The notes: generated by a model from the sequence alone, not told the origin. Shown: positions 54,731-63,982, counted from the first letter of the stretch. The stretch is 64,000 nt of DNA from Capsulimonas corticalis (GCF_003574315.2 NZ_AP025739.1:4774001-4838000); one strand, 5' to 3'. Program-made: numbers and translations.

Positions 54731-57460
54731 ATGAATCTCAAATCTCTGGCGGCGGCCGCGCTTTCCCTCGTGTCGCTGGCGTACTGGACCGTTCCGGCCA
54801 TCGCCGCCCCGGCCATGCAATCGTTCAACTCCGCCGCCGGCGTGATGGATGTGGACTACGCGCATTACCTTTCCAAGCACGACATCGTTTTCAATAAGCC
54901 GATCACGAATCCCCTGTACGGCGTTACCGTGGGCAACGGCCGCCTCGGCGCGATGGTCTGGAACACGGACGGGCTGACGATGCAGGTGAGCGGCGTGGAC
55001 GCCTCCGAGGAGACGGCGTTTTCCTCCGGCGTGATCCATCTGAGCGCGGCGCCGGGAATGGACGCCGGCGCGGCGAAGTTCCAGCAGCGCCTTTCGCTCT
55101 ACGACGGCGTTCTCACGACGAAATACGACGCCGATCGCACCGTGACGGTGATGGGAGCGCCCAACTCGGAAGTGATGGGCGTCCATGTGGACGATCGGCG
55201 CGCGGGCGTCTCCGCCGTCACGCTGGATCTCAGTTTGTGGGATGTCGATAAGCTCGGGGGCGGCGATGTTCCCAATATGGACACGTGGCGCACCGTGACC
55301 ACTTACGCCGACGCGACCGGGATCGGCCTCAGCCGTGGGCAGGCGGATCCGAATAACTTCGGCTACACGCTCGCGGCGTCCGTCGAAGGCGCGAAGTTCA
55401 CCGCTCAGACCATCGGGCCCAACAAAGTCCGGCTGGTCATCACGCCGTCTTCCCACTATACGATCTGGATCGCCTGCGCCAGCCGTCTCAATGCGCCCGG
55501 TCACAACTCCATCCCGCAAGCGCAGCGTTTGCTCACGGGCGTCAAGAGCAAGGGGTATGCGGCCACGCTATCGAGCTATGAGAACTGGTGGCATGCGTTC
55601 TGGGCGAAGTCCTTTGTCCAGTACTCCAACGCGTCCGGCGACGCCGATTATCTGGAAAACATGTACTACCTCTATACGTACATGATTGCCGCCGGCGGCT
55701 ACGCCAATTATCCGTTCCACTTCATCAACGGCGCTTACAGCGCCGTGGCGGATCAGCACAGCAGCAAATGGAGCGTGGCGTACTGGTTCTGGAACCAGCG
55801 CGACGTCTACAATTCGTTCCTGGCGAGCAACCACGTGGCCGTGATCGACGGATTCAACAATCTGTACTCGCGCAACTTCGACGCCCTCAAATCTTACACC
55901 AAGACCAAGTATGGCATTGACGGCATCTGGGTTCCGGAGACGATGGGGTGGGACGGCAACGCGCGCCATACCGACGACAGCGATTTCACCAAGAACATCT
56001 ATTCGACCGGAACCGAAGCGGCGAACAATATGTACGATCGTTATCGATATACGAACGACGACTCGTATCTGCGCACGACCGCGTATCCGTTTATGAAGGA
56101 AATCGCGAAGTTCTATACGAGCAAGCTGACCAAAAACGCGGATACCGGCAAATATGAAATGCTGATATCCAACGCGCATGAGACCTACTGGCGCGTGAAG
56201 AACGCGATCACGGATCTCGCCGCCGTGCGCAGCTTGTTTCCGGTGGCGATTTCTTCGAGCGAAACGCTGGGCGTGGACGCCGATCTGCGCGCGCAGTGGC
56301 GGGACGTGCTGGCCAACCTCGCCCCATATCCCGTCGCCGACGATGGACTGAGCTATCTGCCGCACGATCCGCCGGCGATCAAGATGACCAACGGCGAGAA
56401 CATCACCAGCGAACTGCTCTGGCCCTACAGTGTCACGGGGATTGGTTCGCCCGACTATGCAAAGGCGCTGAACAACTGGAACAGCCGTCCGAACCCATAC
56501 AGCAATGTCTGGTCCCCCGACGCAATCCAGGCGGCCCGTCTCGGGCTGGGCGACGCGGCCTATCAAGGGCTGAAGGTGATGCTGGAGATCTACCAGACCT
56601 ATCCCAACGGGCGAACGGACAACACCAACGGCGAATTCGAGTATATGGGCGTGCACTTGCTCGCGATGAATGAATCCCTGCTGCAAAGCTACAACGACAA
56701 GATCCGCGTGTTTCCGGCGGCGCCGAGCGACACATCCTTCGTAGGCCGCTTTACGCTTCTCGCCAAGGGCGGCTTCCTGGTCAGCTCCGAGCGGGACAAC
56801 GCGGGCGTCAAATATGTCGGGGTCAAGAGCCTATACGGCAATCCGGCGACGCTGGTGAATCCCTGGGTCGGTCAGGCGGTCATCGTCCGAAACGCGTCGG
56901 GCGGCGCCGTGCTGAAGTCCTCGGATCCCGAACTCCAATTCACGACGACGGCGAACACCGTTTACATCGTCGAACGGGCCTCGAAGCCGCTGAGCGCCTA
57001 CAAGCGCGTCACGCTGACGGGAAAAGCGAACGGCGACGCGAAGTTCCTGACCACAACGGCGATGATCGGCTCATCCACCCTGGCGCGTCCGGACACGGGC
57101 AAATACGAGGCGGAAGCCGCTGAGCTGACGCAGTGCTTTGCATCGTCGGATCTCGCGGCGTCCAACGTCCGGGAAGTGACGAATATGCGGCTCGGCTCCG
57201 CCGTCACGTTCCGCAATGTTCGCGCGGGCGGTAAACTCTCGATTCAGTACTGCACCTTCAGCGATCCCGGCAAGCTGACGCTCTATGTCAATGGAACGCG
57301 CATTCAAGATGTGGTTTTTCCGGCGACAAAGAGCTGGACGGGGACTTACGCGATCACTACGGTTGCGGTTCCGATTCCTAAAGGGGCGACGGTCACGCTG
57401 CGATATGATGACGGCGACTCCGGCGTCAATCTCGACTACCTGCGCATCGAGGGCTCCTGA
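54731..57460 (+). CDS. Secreted GH95-like glycosidase with C-terminal CBM
   Basis: 909 aa from ATG 54731 (AAGGA upstream; signal peptide SLAAAALSLVSLAYWTVPAIA). ITNPLYGVTVGNGRLGAMVW matches the opening of GH95/GH65-like enzymes. The (alpha/alpha)6 part (YLENMYYLYTYMIAAGG, YWFWNQRDVYNSFLASN, GIWVPETMGWDG, NGEFEYMGVHLLAMNESLLQS) and a beta tail follow. Residues about 790-909 form a CBM6/35-like module (KYEAEAAELTQ, LTLYVNGTRIQDV, VNLDYLRIEG). GH95 includes alpha-L-fucosidases and galactosidases; activity is not proven. 31 bp from the esterase gene. Confidence 0.72.
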   Translation: MNLKSLAAAALSLVSLAYWTVPAIAAPAMQSFNSAAGVMDVDYAHYLSKHDIVFNKPITNPLYGVTVGNGRLGAMVWNTDGLTMQVSGVDASEETAFSSGVIHLSAAPGMDAGAAKFQQRLSLYDGVLTTKYDADRTVTVMGAPNSEVMGVHVDDRRAGVSAVTLDLSLWDVDKLGGGDVPNMDTWRTVTTYADATGIGLSRGQADPNNFGYTLAASVEGAKFTAQTIGPNKVRLVITPSSHYTIWIACASRLNAPGHNSIPQAQRLLTGVKSKGYAATLSSYENWWHAFWAKSFVQYSNASGDADYLENMYYLYTYMIAAGGYANYPFHFINGAYSAVADQHSSKWSVAYWFWNQRDVYNSFLASNHVAVIDGFNNLYSRNFDALKSYTKTKYGIDGIWVPETMGWDGNARHTDDSDFTKNIYSTGTEAANNMYDRYRYTNDDSYLRTTAYPFMKEIAKFYTSKLTKNADTGKYEMLISNAHETYWRVKNAITDLAAVRSLFPVAISSSETLGVDADLRAQWRDVLANLAPYPVADDGLSYLPHDPPAIKMTNGENITSELLWPYSVTGIGSPDYAKALNNWNSRPNPYSNVWSPDAIQAARLGLGDAAYQGLKVMLEIYQTYPNGRTDNTNGEFEYMGVHLLAMNESLLQSYNDKIRVFPAAPSDTSFVGRFTLLAKGGFLVSSERDNAGVKYVGVKSLYGNPATLVNPWVGQAVIVRNASGGAVLKSSDPELQFTTTANTVYIVERASKPLSAYKRVTLTGKANGDAKFLTTTAMIGSSTLARPDTGKYEAEAAELTQCFASSDLAASNVREVTNMRLGSAVTFRNVRAGGKLSIQYCTFSDPGKLTLYVNGTRIQDVVFPATKSWTGTYAITTVAVPIPKGATVTLRYDDGDSGVNLDYLRIEGS

Positions 57461-57621
57461 ACTCCATGCATGACTGGGGGATGGGCGCCGCCATGGCGTC
57501 CATTCTCTTTGTGATTACTATAGTGTATTAATATGATTTCGATATTCAATTGATCCGCTCAGTACTCAGTAAATGTACAAAACATATGAATAAATCCCTA
57601 TAAAGTTCTAAAAATAAAGTG

Positions 57622-57650
57622 TTGACAGCTTTAAAACTCTATAGTATAAT
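57622..57650 (+). promoter_or_regulatory. Consensus promoter with operator-like site
   Basis: TTGACA (57622-57627), 17 bases, TATAAT (57645-57650). ACTCTATAGTAT (57636-57647) overlaps the -10. The 29-base unit is strongly similar to 50174-50202. The rest of the AT-rich stretch 57461-57621 includes ACTATAGTGTAT near 57520 and no gene. Confidence 0.8.
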
Positions 57651-57718
57651 TGGTCATGTCGAGATTATTGCTCGGAAGTATATTTCCTGAAGCCGATTGT
57701 TACGAGAGGAAACCTGCC

Positions 57719-58570
57719 ATGAATATCTTATCCAACTCTGAGCGTGGGAAGGCTCCCGGAGCCTCGCGAATGAAGCTGGGCTTCACGCTGATCGAATTAC
57801 TAGTAGTTATTGCTATAATTGCGATTCTTGCCGCCATCCTATTTCCGGTCTTCGCGAAGGCGCGCGAAAAGGCGCGGCAAATCAGCTGCCTTTCCAATGA
57901 GAAACAAATCGGCCTGGGGCTGCTGATGTACTCCCAGGACTACGATGAGTATTTCCCGGCGTCGACGTATTTTTCCGGCATCACCTTGAACAGCGGCGTG
58001 TGGACGAACACCATGCTGCTGGCGCAGCCTTATATCAAATCCAAAAACGTCTGGTCCTGTCCAAGCAATCCGTATAACAAGTTCTCGATGAACTATGCGA
58101 CGCAGGATGACGCCTTCACATCCTACGCGCTCAATATGCAGCTGTTCGACAAAACCTACTATGGCGCCCCGCACAACAGCGGATTTATCGACAAGCCGTC
58201 CAACAAGATCATGATCGCGGAATCCGTCGCCTACGCCAACGGCGGCGCCGATCCGCCGGCGGGAAATGGCGCGCATTACACCTCGATGGGCTGGTCCTAC
58301 TGGGACGGCGATGCGGACGGCTTCGCGCGAGAGGGCTTCTGCCACAACACCGGAACCATGAACGTGGTGTACTGCGACGGTCATGCGAAGGCCGTCCGAC
58401 CGGAGCAGACGGCGGGCGCCAACGGACAGGTAAACGCCTGGGGCATCTTTACCGACAACGGCGGCGGCTCATGCAATGGGCTGTGGCTCGCGGGCGGCTT
58501 GAACTGCGACAACTACTCTCCCGGCGCCACGCAGGATCTTGCGAACCTGCGCAAGAAGTGGGCTCCATAG
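57719..58570 (+). CDS. DUF1559 pseudopilin
   Basis: 283 aa from ATG 57719 (GAGAGGAAAC upstream). Leader of about 17 residues before [19 protein letters not shown]; then [17 protein letters not shown] and DUF1559 features ([38 protein letters not shown]). Fifth pseudopilin of the window. It is the first gene of a unit with two GH71/99-like genes, and shares its promoter type with the GH2-esterase-GH95 operon. This again couples a pseudopilin to secreted enzymes. Confidence 0.92.
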   Translation: MNILSNSERGKAPGASRMKLGFTLIELLVVIAIIAILAAILFPVFAKAREKARQISCLSNEKQIGLGLLMYSQDYDEYFPASTYFSGITLNSGVWTNTMLLAQPYIKSKNVWSCPSNPYNKFSMNYATQDDAFTSYALNMQLFDKTYYGAPHNSGFIDKPSNKIMIAESVAYANGGADPPAGNGAHYTSMGWSYWDGDADGFAREGFCHNTGTMNVVYCDGHAKAVRPEQTAGANGQVNAWGIFTDNGGGSCNGLWLAGGLNCDNYSPGATQDLANLRKKWAP

Positions 58571-58587
58571 AATCTGTCGGTCTCGTA

Positions 58588-58634
58588 AACCTTCCTCTCG
58601 CTGGAAATACGGCTCCGGGCGAGGGGAGGGTTTT
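58588..58634 (+). terminator. Intrinsic terminator
   Basis: Stem AACCTTCCTCTCGC with GCGAGGGGAGGGTT (G-U pairs allowed), T-tract after. It would limit read-through from the pseudopilin gene to the next gene. Confidence 0.75.
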
Positions 58635-58663
58635 CTATTGTTGTATGTGATGAGAATTTTAGA

Positions 58664-60163
58664 ATGACTTTTCGATTGCGCGCCGCGTTTCGCATTCATC
58701 CTTGGCTCTGCTGCGTTGCCGGTGTTTTCTGTGTGTTTGGTTTGGGGGCGCAGGCCATGATGGCCGCCAGCCCTGTGGGAGATGTGGTCGGGAAGGTGAC
58801 CGTCGGATATCAGGGCTGGTTTTCCGCCGCAGGCGACGGTTCTCCGGTCAACAACTGGGGACACCAAAACCTGGAGATGTGGCCCGATATGCGGGAATAC
58901 AAAGCGGCGTATCCGGCAACCCATCACGCGCTGGGAAACGGTCAGCCGGCGACGATGTTTTCCTCGTACGATCAGCAGACGATCGACACGCATTTCCACT
59001 GGATGGCGCAGAATGGGATCGACACGGCGGCTCTGCAGCGCTTCGGCAATGAGATCGATCCGGCCAGCACGCTCAAGGCCCAGCGCGACGGCGTCGCCGT
59101 GAAGATGATGGCGGCCGCACAGGCGACCGGGCGCAAGTTTTACATCATGTACGATATGTCCGGCGGCACGGAGCATTTGAAGAGCGACTGGACCGACACG
59201 ATTGTCAATACCCTGCATCTGACGAAATCGTCCGCCTACGCCCGGCAGAACGGCAAGCCCGTCGTGTGCTTGTGGGGCCTGGGCTACACCTGGTTCAAAT
59301 TGAGCCCCTCAGATGGAAAGGCGCTGGTCAATTGGTTTAAGAGCCAGGGCTGCTATGTGATTGGGGGGCTCCCCGGCCAGTGGCGCACAGGAACCGGCGA
59401 TTCGCGCGCGGACTACGCCGAGGCTTACAACGCCTGTGATATGATCTCGGCCTGGGCGGTCGGCCGGCCCGTGGACGGCAGCTATCAAGGCTGGATCTCC
59501 GGAGATTTCGCCTATTGCACGGCGCACGGTATCTACTATCAACCAGACGCCTATCCCGGCACATCGTTCTTCAACAGCAATGGGGCGCGTTCGCCGAAGA
59601 ACCAGTTTCCGCGAAAGCATGGCGACTTCCTGTGGGCGCAATTCGCCGCCATGCGCAAGGCCGGGGCGCCCAGCGTTTATATCTCCATGTTCGATGAGAT
59701 GAATGAGGCGACCTCCATCTTCAAATGCGCCGAAGACGCCTCCGCGATGCCGGCGGGAGAATGGTTTCTGCCGCTCGACGCCGAAGGCGTTCACGTTTCT
59801 TCGGACTATTATCTGCGTCTCGTTTGCGACGGCGGCAAGATGATCAAAGGGAAGGTCCCATACCAGGAGACGAATCCCACGCCGTTTGTAATTTCCGGCG
59901 TTGCCTTCTTCCCCGGATTGCAATATGGCGGAGCCGCCACGGAGTTCTTGCCGAAGGGCAGCTATCCACAGGCCAAGCTTGCGGCGGAAGGAGTGCGCAA
60001 GCGCGGAGCGCTGTCCATGCGAATCCCGTTCGGCTGGAAAGTGATCGCCTATTCCGGCGACAACTTCACGGGAGCTTCGTGGACGATCACCTCGGACACG
60101 CCGAATCTGCCCGGGCGCAGTCCTCGGAAAAATCTCACGATGCTGTCCTGCAAGATCCAGTAA
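58664..60163 (+). CDS. Secreted GH71/99-like protein with beta-gamma-crystallin-like domain
   Basis: 499 aa; signal peptide (FRIHPWLCCVAGVFCVFGLGAQAMMAA). Catalytic-like part from VVGKVTVGYQGWF with PDMREY, HWMAQNGIDTAALQRFGNE, KFYIMYDMSGG, KPVVCLWGLGYTWF, GCYVIGGLPGQW, YPGTSFFNSNG and SMFDEMNEAT. About residues 405-499 (GVAFFPGLQYGG, PFGWKVIAYSGDNFTG) form a beta-gamma-crystallin-like double motif. Tandem paralogue of the next gene. Possible alpha-mannan-active enzyme. Confidence 0.8.
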   Translation: MTFRLRAAFRIHPWLCCVAGVFCVFGLGAQAMMAASPVGDVVGKVTVGYQGWFSAAGDGSPVNNWGHQNLEMWPDMREYKAAYPATHHALGNGQPATMFSSYDQQTIDTHFHWMAQNGIDTAALQRFGNEIDPASTLKAQRDGVAVKMMAAAQATGRKFYIMYDMSGGTEHLKSDWTDTIVNTLHLTKSSAYARQNGKPVVCLWGLGYTWFKLSPSDGKALVNWFKSQGCYVIGGLPGQWRTGTGDSRADYAEAYNACDMISAWAVGRPVDGSYQGWISGDFAYCTAHGIYYQPDAYPGTSFFNSNGARSPKNQFPRKHGDFLWAQFAAMRKAGAPSVYISMFDEMNEATSIFKCAEDASAMPAGEWFLPLDAEGVHVSSDYYLRLVCDGGKMIKGKVPYQETNPTPFVISGVAFFPGLQYGGAATEFLPKGSYPQAKLAAEGVRKRGALSMRIPFGWKVIAYSGDNFTGASWTITSDTPNLPGRSPRKNLTMLSCKIQ

Positions 60164-60171
60164 ATCGCATC

Positions 60172-60202
60172 TCTCGGCGCCGCTGTGAACGCGGCGCCGA
60201 GA
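60172..60202 (+). terminator. Intrinsic hairpin between tandem genes
   Basis: Perfect 12-bp stem TCTCGGCGCCGC / GCGGCGCCGAGA, then TCCTT. A perfect AATTATT-GT-AATAATT palindrome (60215-60230) lies downstream in the promoter region of the next gene. Confidence 0.75.
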
Positions 60203-60266
60203 TCCTTAATTAGTAATTATTGTAATAATTGCAATTCAGAATGACCAAAACAAAGGAGAACTAACG

Positions 60267-61763
60267 ATGCATGCTCAGCTCAATGGGGTGAAGGGCGTCG
60301 GCTTACGGATTCTCGGCTTGGGACTGGCGGCGCTTGCCCTTGGCTTCGGCGGCGCGGCCCGCGCCGCCAGTCCGCCCGGCGACGTGGTCGGCAAGGTGAC
60401 GGTTGGCTATCAGGGATGGTTCTCGGCGCCGGGCGACGGCTCGCCTGTCAACAATTGGGGCCACACGAATCTGGAGACGTGGCCGGATATGCGCGAATAC
60501 ACGGCGGCTTATCAAACGGCGTATCCCAATCTTGGGAATGGTCAGCCGGCCACAAACTTCTCTTCTTACGATCAATCCACGGTAAACATCCACTTCAATT
60601 GGATGGCGCAGAATGGAATCGACACGGCGGCGCTGCAGCGATTCGGCAACGAGATCGTCCCTGGCAGCACCTTGAAGGCCCAGCGCGATGGCGAGGCGAC
60701 TCGGGTGATGAATGCGGCGCAGACGAACGGGCGCAAATTTTACATCATGTATGACATGTCCGGCGGCACGACCTATCTTCAGTCGGACTGGACAAACACG
60801 ATCGTCAATACGCTGCATCTGACATCGTCCTCGGCCTACGCCAAGCAAAACGGCAAACCCGTCGTCTGTCTCTGGGGGCTGGGCTACACCTGGTTCGGTC
60901 TCAGTCCGACCGATGGCCTCTCGCTGGTCAACTGGTTCAAGAACCAGGGGTGCTATGTCATCGGCGGCGTGCCCGGCCAGTGGCGCACGGGAACCGGGGA
61001 TTCTCGACCGGACTATGCGACGGTCTACAACACCTGCAATATGGTGATGGCGTGGGCGGTCGGGCGGGTGGTGGACTCCACGTACCAGCCCTGGGTTTCG
61101 GGCGATCTGGCTTATTGTAATGCGAACGGAATGGACTATCAGCCGGACGCATATCCGGGCACTTCCTTTTACAACACCAACGGCCCATCGTCCCCCAAGA
61201 ACCAGTACCCGCGAAATCATGGGGATTTTATGTGGTCGCAGTTCGCGGCGATGCGCAATGCGGGCGCCTCCAGCGTTTACATCTCTATGTTTGACGAGAT
61301 GAACGAAGCGACGTCGATCTTCAAATGCGCCGAAGATTCGTCGATGATCCCGGCCAACAACTGGTTCCTGACGCTCGACGCCGACGGCGTTCACGTCTCC
61401 TCCGACTACTATCTGCGCCTCACCTGCGATGGAGGCAAAATGATCAAAGGGCAGATCCCTTATCAGACGGCGCACCCCACGCCCTTCACCATCACCGGCG
61501 TTACTTTCTATCAGGACACATTGTACGGAGGCGGCTTCGGCCAAGCGCTGGCGAAGGGCAGCTACACGCTGGCGCAGCTTGCGGCCAAAGGCGTCCCAAA
61601 CGACTGGGCGTCCTCCGTGCGCATTCCCCCCGGCTGGACGGTGATTATGTATTCGGACGACAACTTCTCCGGGACTTCCTGGACTCTGACCTCGGATAAC
61701 TCGAACTTCCCCGGCTTGAGCCCCAACGGGAACGATGTGATGTCGTCGTGTAAGATCCAGTGA
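60267..61763 (+). CDS. Secreted GH71/99-like protein with beta-gamma-crystallin-like domain
   Basis: 498 aa; AAGGAG eight bases before the ATG; signal peptide (ILGLGLAALALGFGGAARAAS). Nearly the same catalytic segments as the preceding gene's product (GWFSAPGDGSPVNNWGH, HFNWMAQNGIDTAALQRFGNE, MFDEMNEATSIFKCAED). The C-terminal 92 residues (407-498) show the beta-gamma-crystallin pattern clearly: VTFYQDTLYGGGFGQALAKG, PNDWASSVRIPPGWTVIMY, DNFSGTSWTL. Such domains bind calcium or surfaces. A recent tandem duplication. Confidence 0.8.
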   Translation: MHAQLNGVKGVGLRILGLGLAALALGFGGAARAASPPGDVVGKVTVGYQGWFSAPGDGSPVNNWGHTNLETWPDMREYTAAYQTAYPNLGNGQPATNFSSYDQSTVNIHFNWMAQNGIDTAALQRFGNEIVPGSTLKAQRDGEATRVMNAAQTNGRKFYIMYDMSGGTTYLQSDWTNTIVNTLHLTSSSAYAKQNGKPVVCLWGLGYTWFGLSPTDGLSLVNWFKNQGCYVIGGVPGQWRTGTGDSRPDYATVYNTCNMVMAWAVGRVVDSTYQPWVSGDLAYCNANGMDYQPDAYPGTSFYNTNGPSSPKNQYPRNHGDFMWSQFAAMRNAGASSVYISMFDEMNEATSIFKCAEDSSMIPANNWFLTLDADGVHVSSDYYLRLTCDGGKMIKGQIPYQTAHPTPFTITGVTFYQDTLYGGGFGQALAKGSYTLAQLAAKGVPNDWASSVRIPPGWTVIMYSDDNFSGTSWTLTSDNSNFPGLSPNGNDVMSSCKIQ

Positions 61764-61797
61764 AGATGCCCCCGGCCCCCACAGCGTTATACGCGAG

Positions 61798-61942
61798 TAT
61801 AAAACTCGGGCCTTGGGAGTCGCTTCGCGACTAACCACCCAAAGGGTACCCGCGTGCCGGACGGAGGAATATGTTGTCGATTACCAGCATTTGCGTCCGG
61901 CACGGACGCCTAGCCGAAGGCTCCCAAGACCCGGCTTTTATA
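61798..61942. repeat. Large nested inverted-repeat element
   Basis: Outer arms 61798-61819 and 61921-61942 pair at about 19 of 22 positions (TATAAAA..CGGG.CTTGGGAG). Inside lie hairpins AGTCGC-TTC-GCGACT (61818-61832), ACCC-AAA-GGGT and AGCC-GAA-GGCT, and a perfect 11-bp inverted repeat CGTGCCGGACG / CGTCCGGCACG (61853-61863, 61894-61904). It has no open frame. It could be a MITE-like element, a REP-type repeat or a structured RNA. It lies between a GH71/99-like and a DUF5010 gene. Confidence 0.65.
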
Positions 61943-62011
61943 GCCGGGGAACGTGTGAGCAATAGCGTTAAGGGTTAATAGAAGTTATTGCTATTTAGAT
62001 AAGGAGCACAT

Positions 62012-63898
62012 ATGAGAAACACTGCTGTTTTACTCGCCGCAATGGCGGCGACGCTCATGACCGCCGTCGCCGCGCATGCGCAGTTCGTGGGCGTTACCTG
62101 CGGCTGGAACTATTCGAACGATCTTTCTGGGCCGAATACCGGCATGGCGAACACGCCGCTGTTCAACCCGGACCCGGCGAATCCGAACCGGACCTGGGAT
62201 GAATGGGCGGAGGAGTTGGGGGCGAGTGGGGTGGATTTCGTCTGCCCGAACCTGCGCGGGTCGTATCCGGAGACGGGGCTCAGTCCGGTGAATATTGCGC
62301 CGCTGATCACGGCGTTGAACAACCGGGGGCTGAACGATCGGATCAAGCTGGCGATCTTTGACGATAACGCGAGCTCCTGGACCGCCGAATGGAATGAAGC
62401 GAACGGGCGCGGCTTTGGCTACGCGCAGCCGTTCGACATCAGCAACTCCGCCAACTGGACCTATCTGTGGGACTATAACTACAAGCTGTTCTATCAGACC
62501 GTGCCGGATGCAAATCGCTTCAAGATCAATGGGCGTCCGGTGATTATCTTGTGGACCGGCAACACATATTTCATCGGCAACATGCAGGGCAATATGTCCC
62601 GCGCGCTGCTTTATGTGCGCCAGCAGTGCCAGAGTACGTTTGGGTTCAATCCGTATATTATTGTTTCGGGCGACACGCTCTCCCACGACACGACCTGTAA
62701 CAATCCTTCGGTGGTCGACGCCGTGCATAACTGGTTCAATCCAAACTCAACCGGCGCGCCGGGCTATACGCTGACGAACTTCAATAACGTGCTGACCGGC
62801 GCGCTCTGCCCGCAATTCCAGACGGCGGCGAACGGCTCGTGGGTGGACGCCAACCATGGCGTCCAGCTCGACACATCGCTGCAAAATACGCACGGCGCCG
62901 GCGCGCAGCTAACTTTGATTGAGGGCTTCACGGACTGGGAGGAGGACGCCGCGCTGTTTCGCGGCCGGAACTTGGACCCGACCGGCGCATCGCTCGGTTA
63001 CAGCTCCACCTATTACGACTATCCAAACCAGCGTCTGAACATCACGCGCAAGAACAGCAACAATCCGTTTCCGGCGGATCTGAAGGAGGAGATTGAAGGA
63101 TGCGACACTTTTGGCGGCGGCGTGCGAAGCGGTCCGGCCAACTACTACCGCAATGGCCCGATTTCCATCGAGACGACTGCGGACGCCGGCGGCGGCTTCG
63201 ACGTTGGTAATATTCAGGCCAATCAGTGGTTCGAATGGCAGGCTGTCCCGGTCCAGGGCGCAAAGCACTTTCTGGTGCGTGTCGCCACCACGGCCGCGAA
63301 CTGCCGCGTGCACTTTGTGATCGACGGATCGACCAAGCCCTCGGTCACGCTTCCCAATACGGGCGGCTGGCAGACGTGGACGACCGTGGACGCCGGCTCA
63401 TACGGCGCCTTCGCGGCCGGATCCACGCATACCGTGCGCCTGGTCTGCGAAACCGGCGGGATGAACCTCAACTACTGGAAGCTCGGCGGAACGATCCCCA
63501 TCGGCAGCACGATCAGCTTGCAATCGCGCGCCAATAACAACTACGTGACGGCAAGCGCCACGGGCGCCTCGCCTTTGATTGCAAGCAGCGCGACCGTCGG
63601 GACGGCGCAGCTCTTCACGGTGGTCGATATGGGGAATGGGTGCGTCGCCCTGCGCGCCCAGATCAACAACGATTATGTCTGCGCCGACAATGGGGGAGCG
63701 GCCAATCTGATCAATAACCGGACATCGGCCGGCCTGTGGGAGACGTTCCAGTGGATCGAAAACACGGACGGAACGATCTCGCTCAAGTCCAACTCCGACC
63801 AGGAGTTTGTCTGCGCCGAAAACGCGGGCGCGAATCCGCTGATCGCGAACCGGCCCGGACACGGCCTCTGGGAAGGATTTAACTACGCGATCCACTAA
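62012..63898 (+). CDS. Secreted DUF5010-type protein with CBM and fascin-like trefoil
   Basis: 628 aa; AAGGAG before the ATG; signal peptide (AVLLAAMAATLMTAVAAHAQ). DUF5010-like TIM-barrel domain at about 25-355 (WAEELGASGVDFVCPNLRG, FDDNASSWTAEW, FKINGRPVIILW, LIEGFTDWEEDAALFRGRN), then a CBM6/35-like jelly roll (about 365-495; NCRVHFVIDGSTKPSV). The last 130 residues form a beta-trefoil with fascin-like repeats (ISLQSRANNNYVTAS, VALRAQINNDYVCAD, ISLKSNSDQEFVCAE). Paralogue of the 27790 product, which ends in a ricin-like trefoil instead. Confidence 0.82.
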   Translation: MRNTAVLLAAMAATLMTAVAAHAQFVGVTCGWNYSNDLSGPNTGMANTPLFNPDPANPNRTWDEWAEELGASGVDFVCPNLRGSYPETGLSPVNIAPLITALNNRGLNDRIKLAIFDDNASSWTAEWNEANGRGFGYAQPFDISNSANWTYLWDYNYKLFYQTVPDANRFKINGRPVIILWTGNTYFIGNMQGNMSRALLYVRQQCQSTFGFNPYIIVSGDTLSHDTTCNNPSVVDAVHNWFNPNSTGAPGYTLTNFNNVLTGALCPQFQTAANGSWVDANHGVQLDTSLQNTHGAGAQLTLIEGFTDWEEDAALFRGRNLDPTGASLGYSSTYYDYPNQRLNITRKNSNNPFPADLKEEIEGCDTFGGGVRSGPANYYRNGPISIETTADAGGGFDVGNIQANQWFEWQAVPVQGAKHFLVRVATTAANCRVHFVIDGSTKPSVTLPNTGGWQTWTTVDAGSYGAFAAGSTHTVRLVCETGGMNLNYWKLGGTIPIGSTISLQSRANNNYVTASATGASPLIASSATVGTAQLFTVVDMGNGCVALRAQINNDYVCADNGGAANLINNRTSAGLWETFQWIENTDGTISLKSNSDQEFVCAENAGANPLIANRPGHGLWEGFNYAIH

Positions 63899-63956
63899 AG
63901 GATGCTCTCCTGCTAGGTCTAAACTACAGAGTTATTAATGGCGTGACGCCAATCGA

Positions 63957-63982
63957 TGGCCGGTGATTTCAATCGCCGGCCA
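63957..63982. terminator. Hairpin after DUF5010 gene
   Basis: TGGCCGGTGATT and its near-complement (63957-63968, 63971-63982; one G-U pair). No T-tract is visible before the window ends. Otherwise positions 63899-64000 show nothing. Confidence 0.5.

Noticed and set aside
58664-61763. Assembly duplication of the GH71/99-like gene
   Set aside because: The two copies have distinct leaders, signal peptides, tails and flanking hairpins, so they are diverged paralogues.
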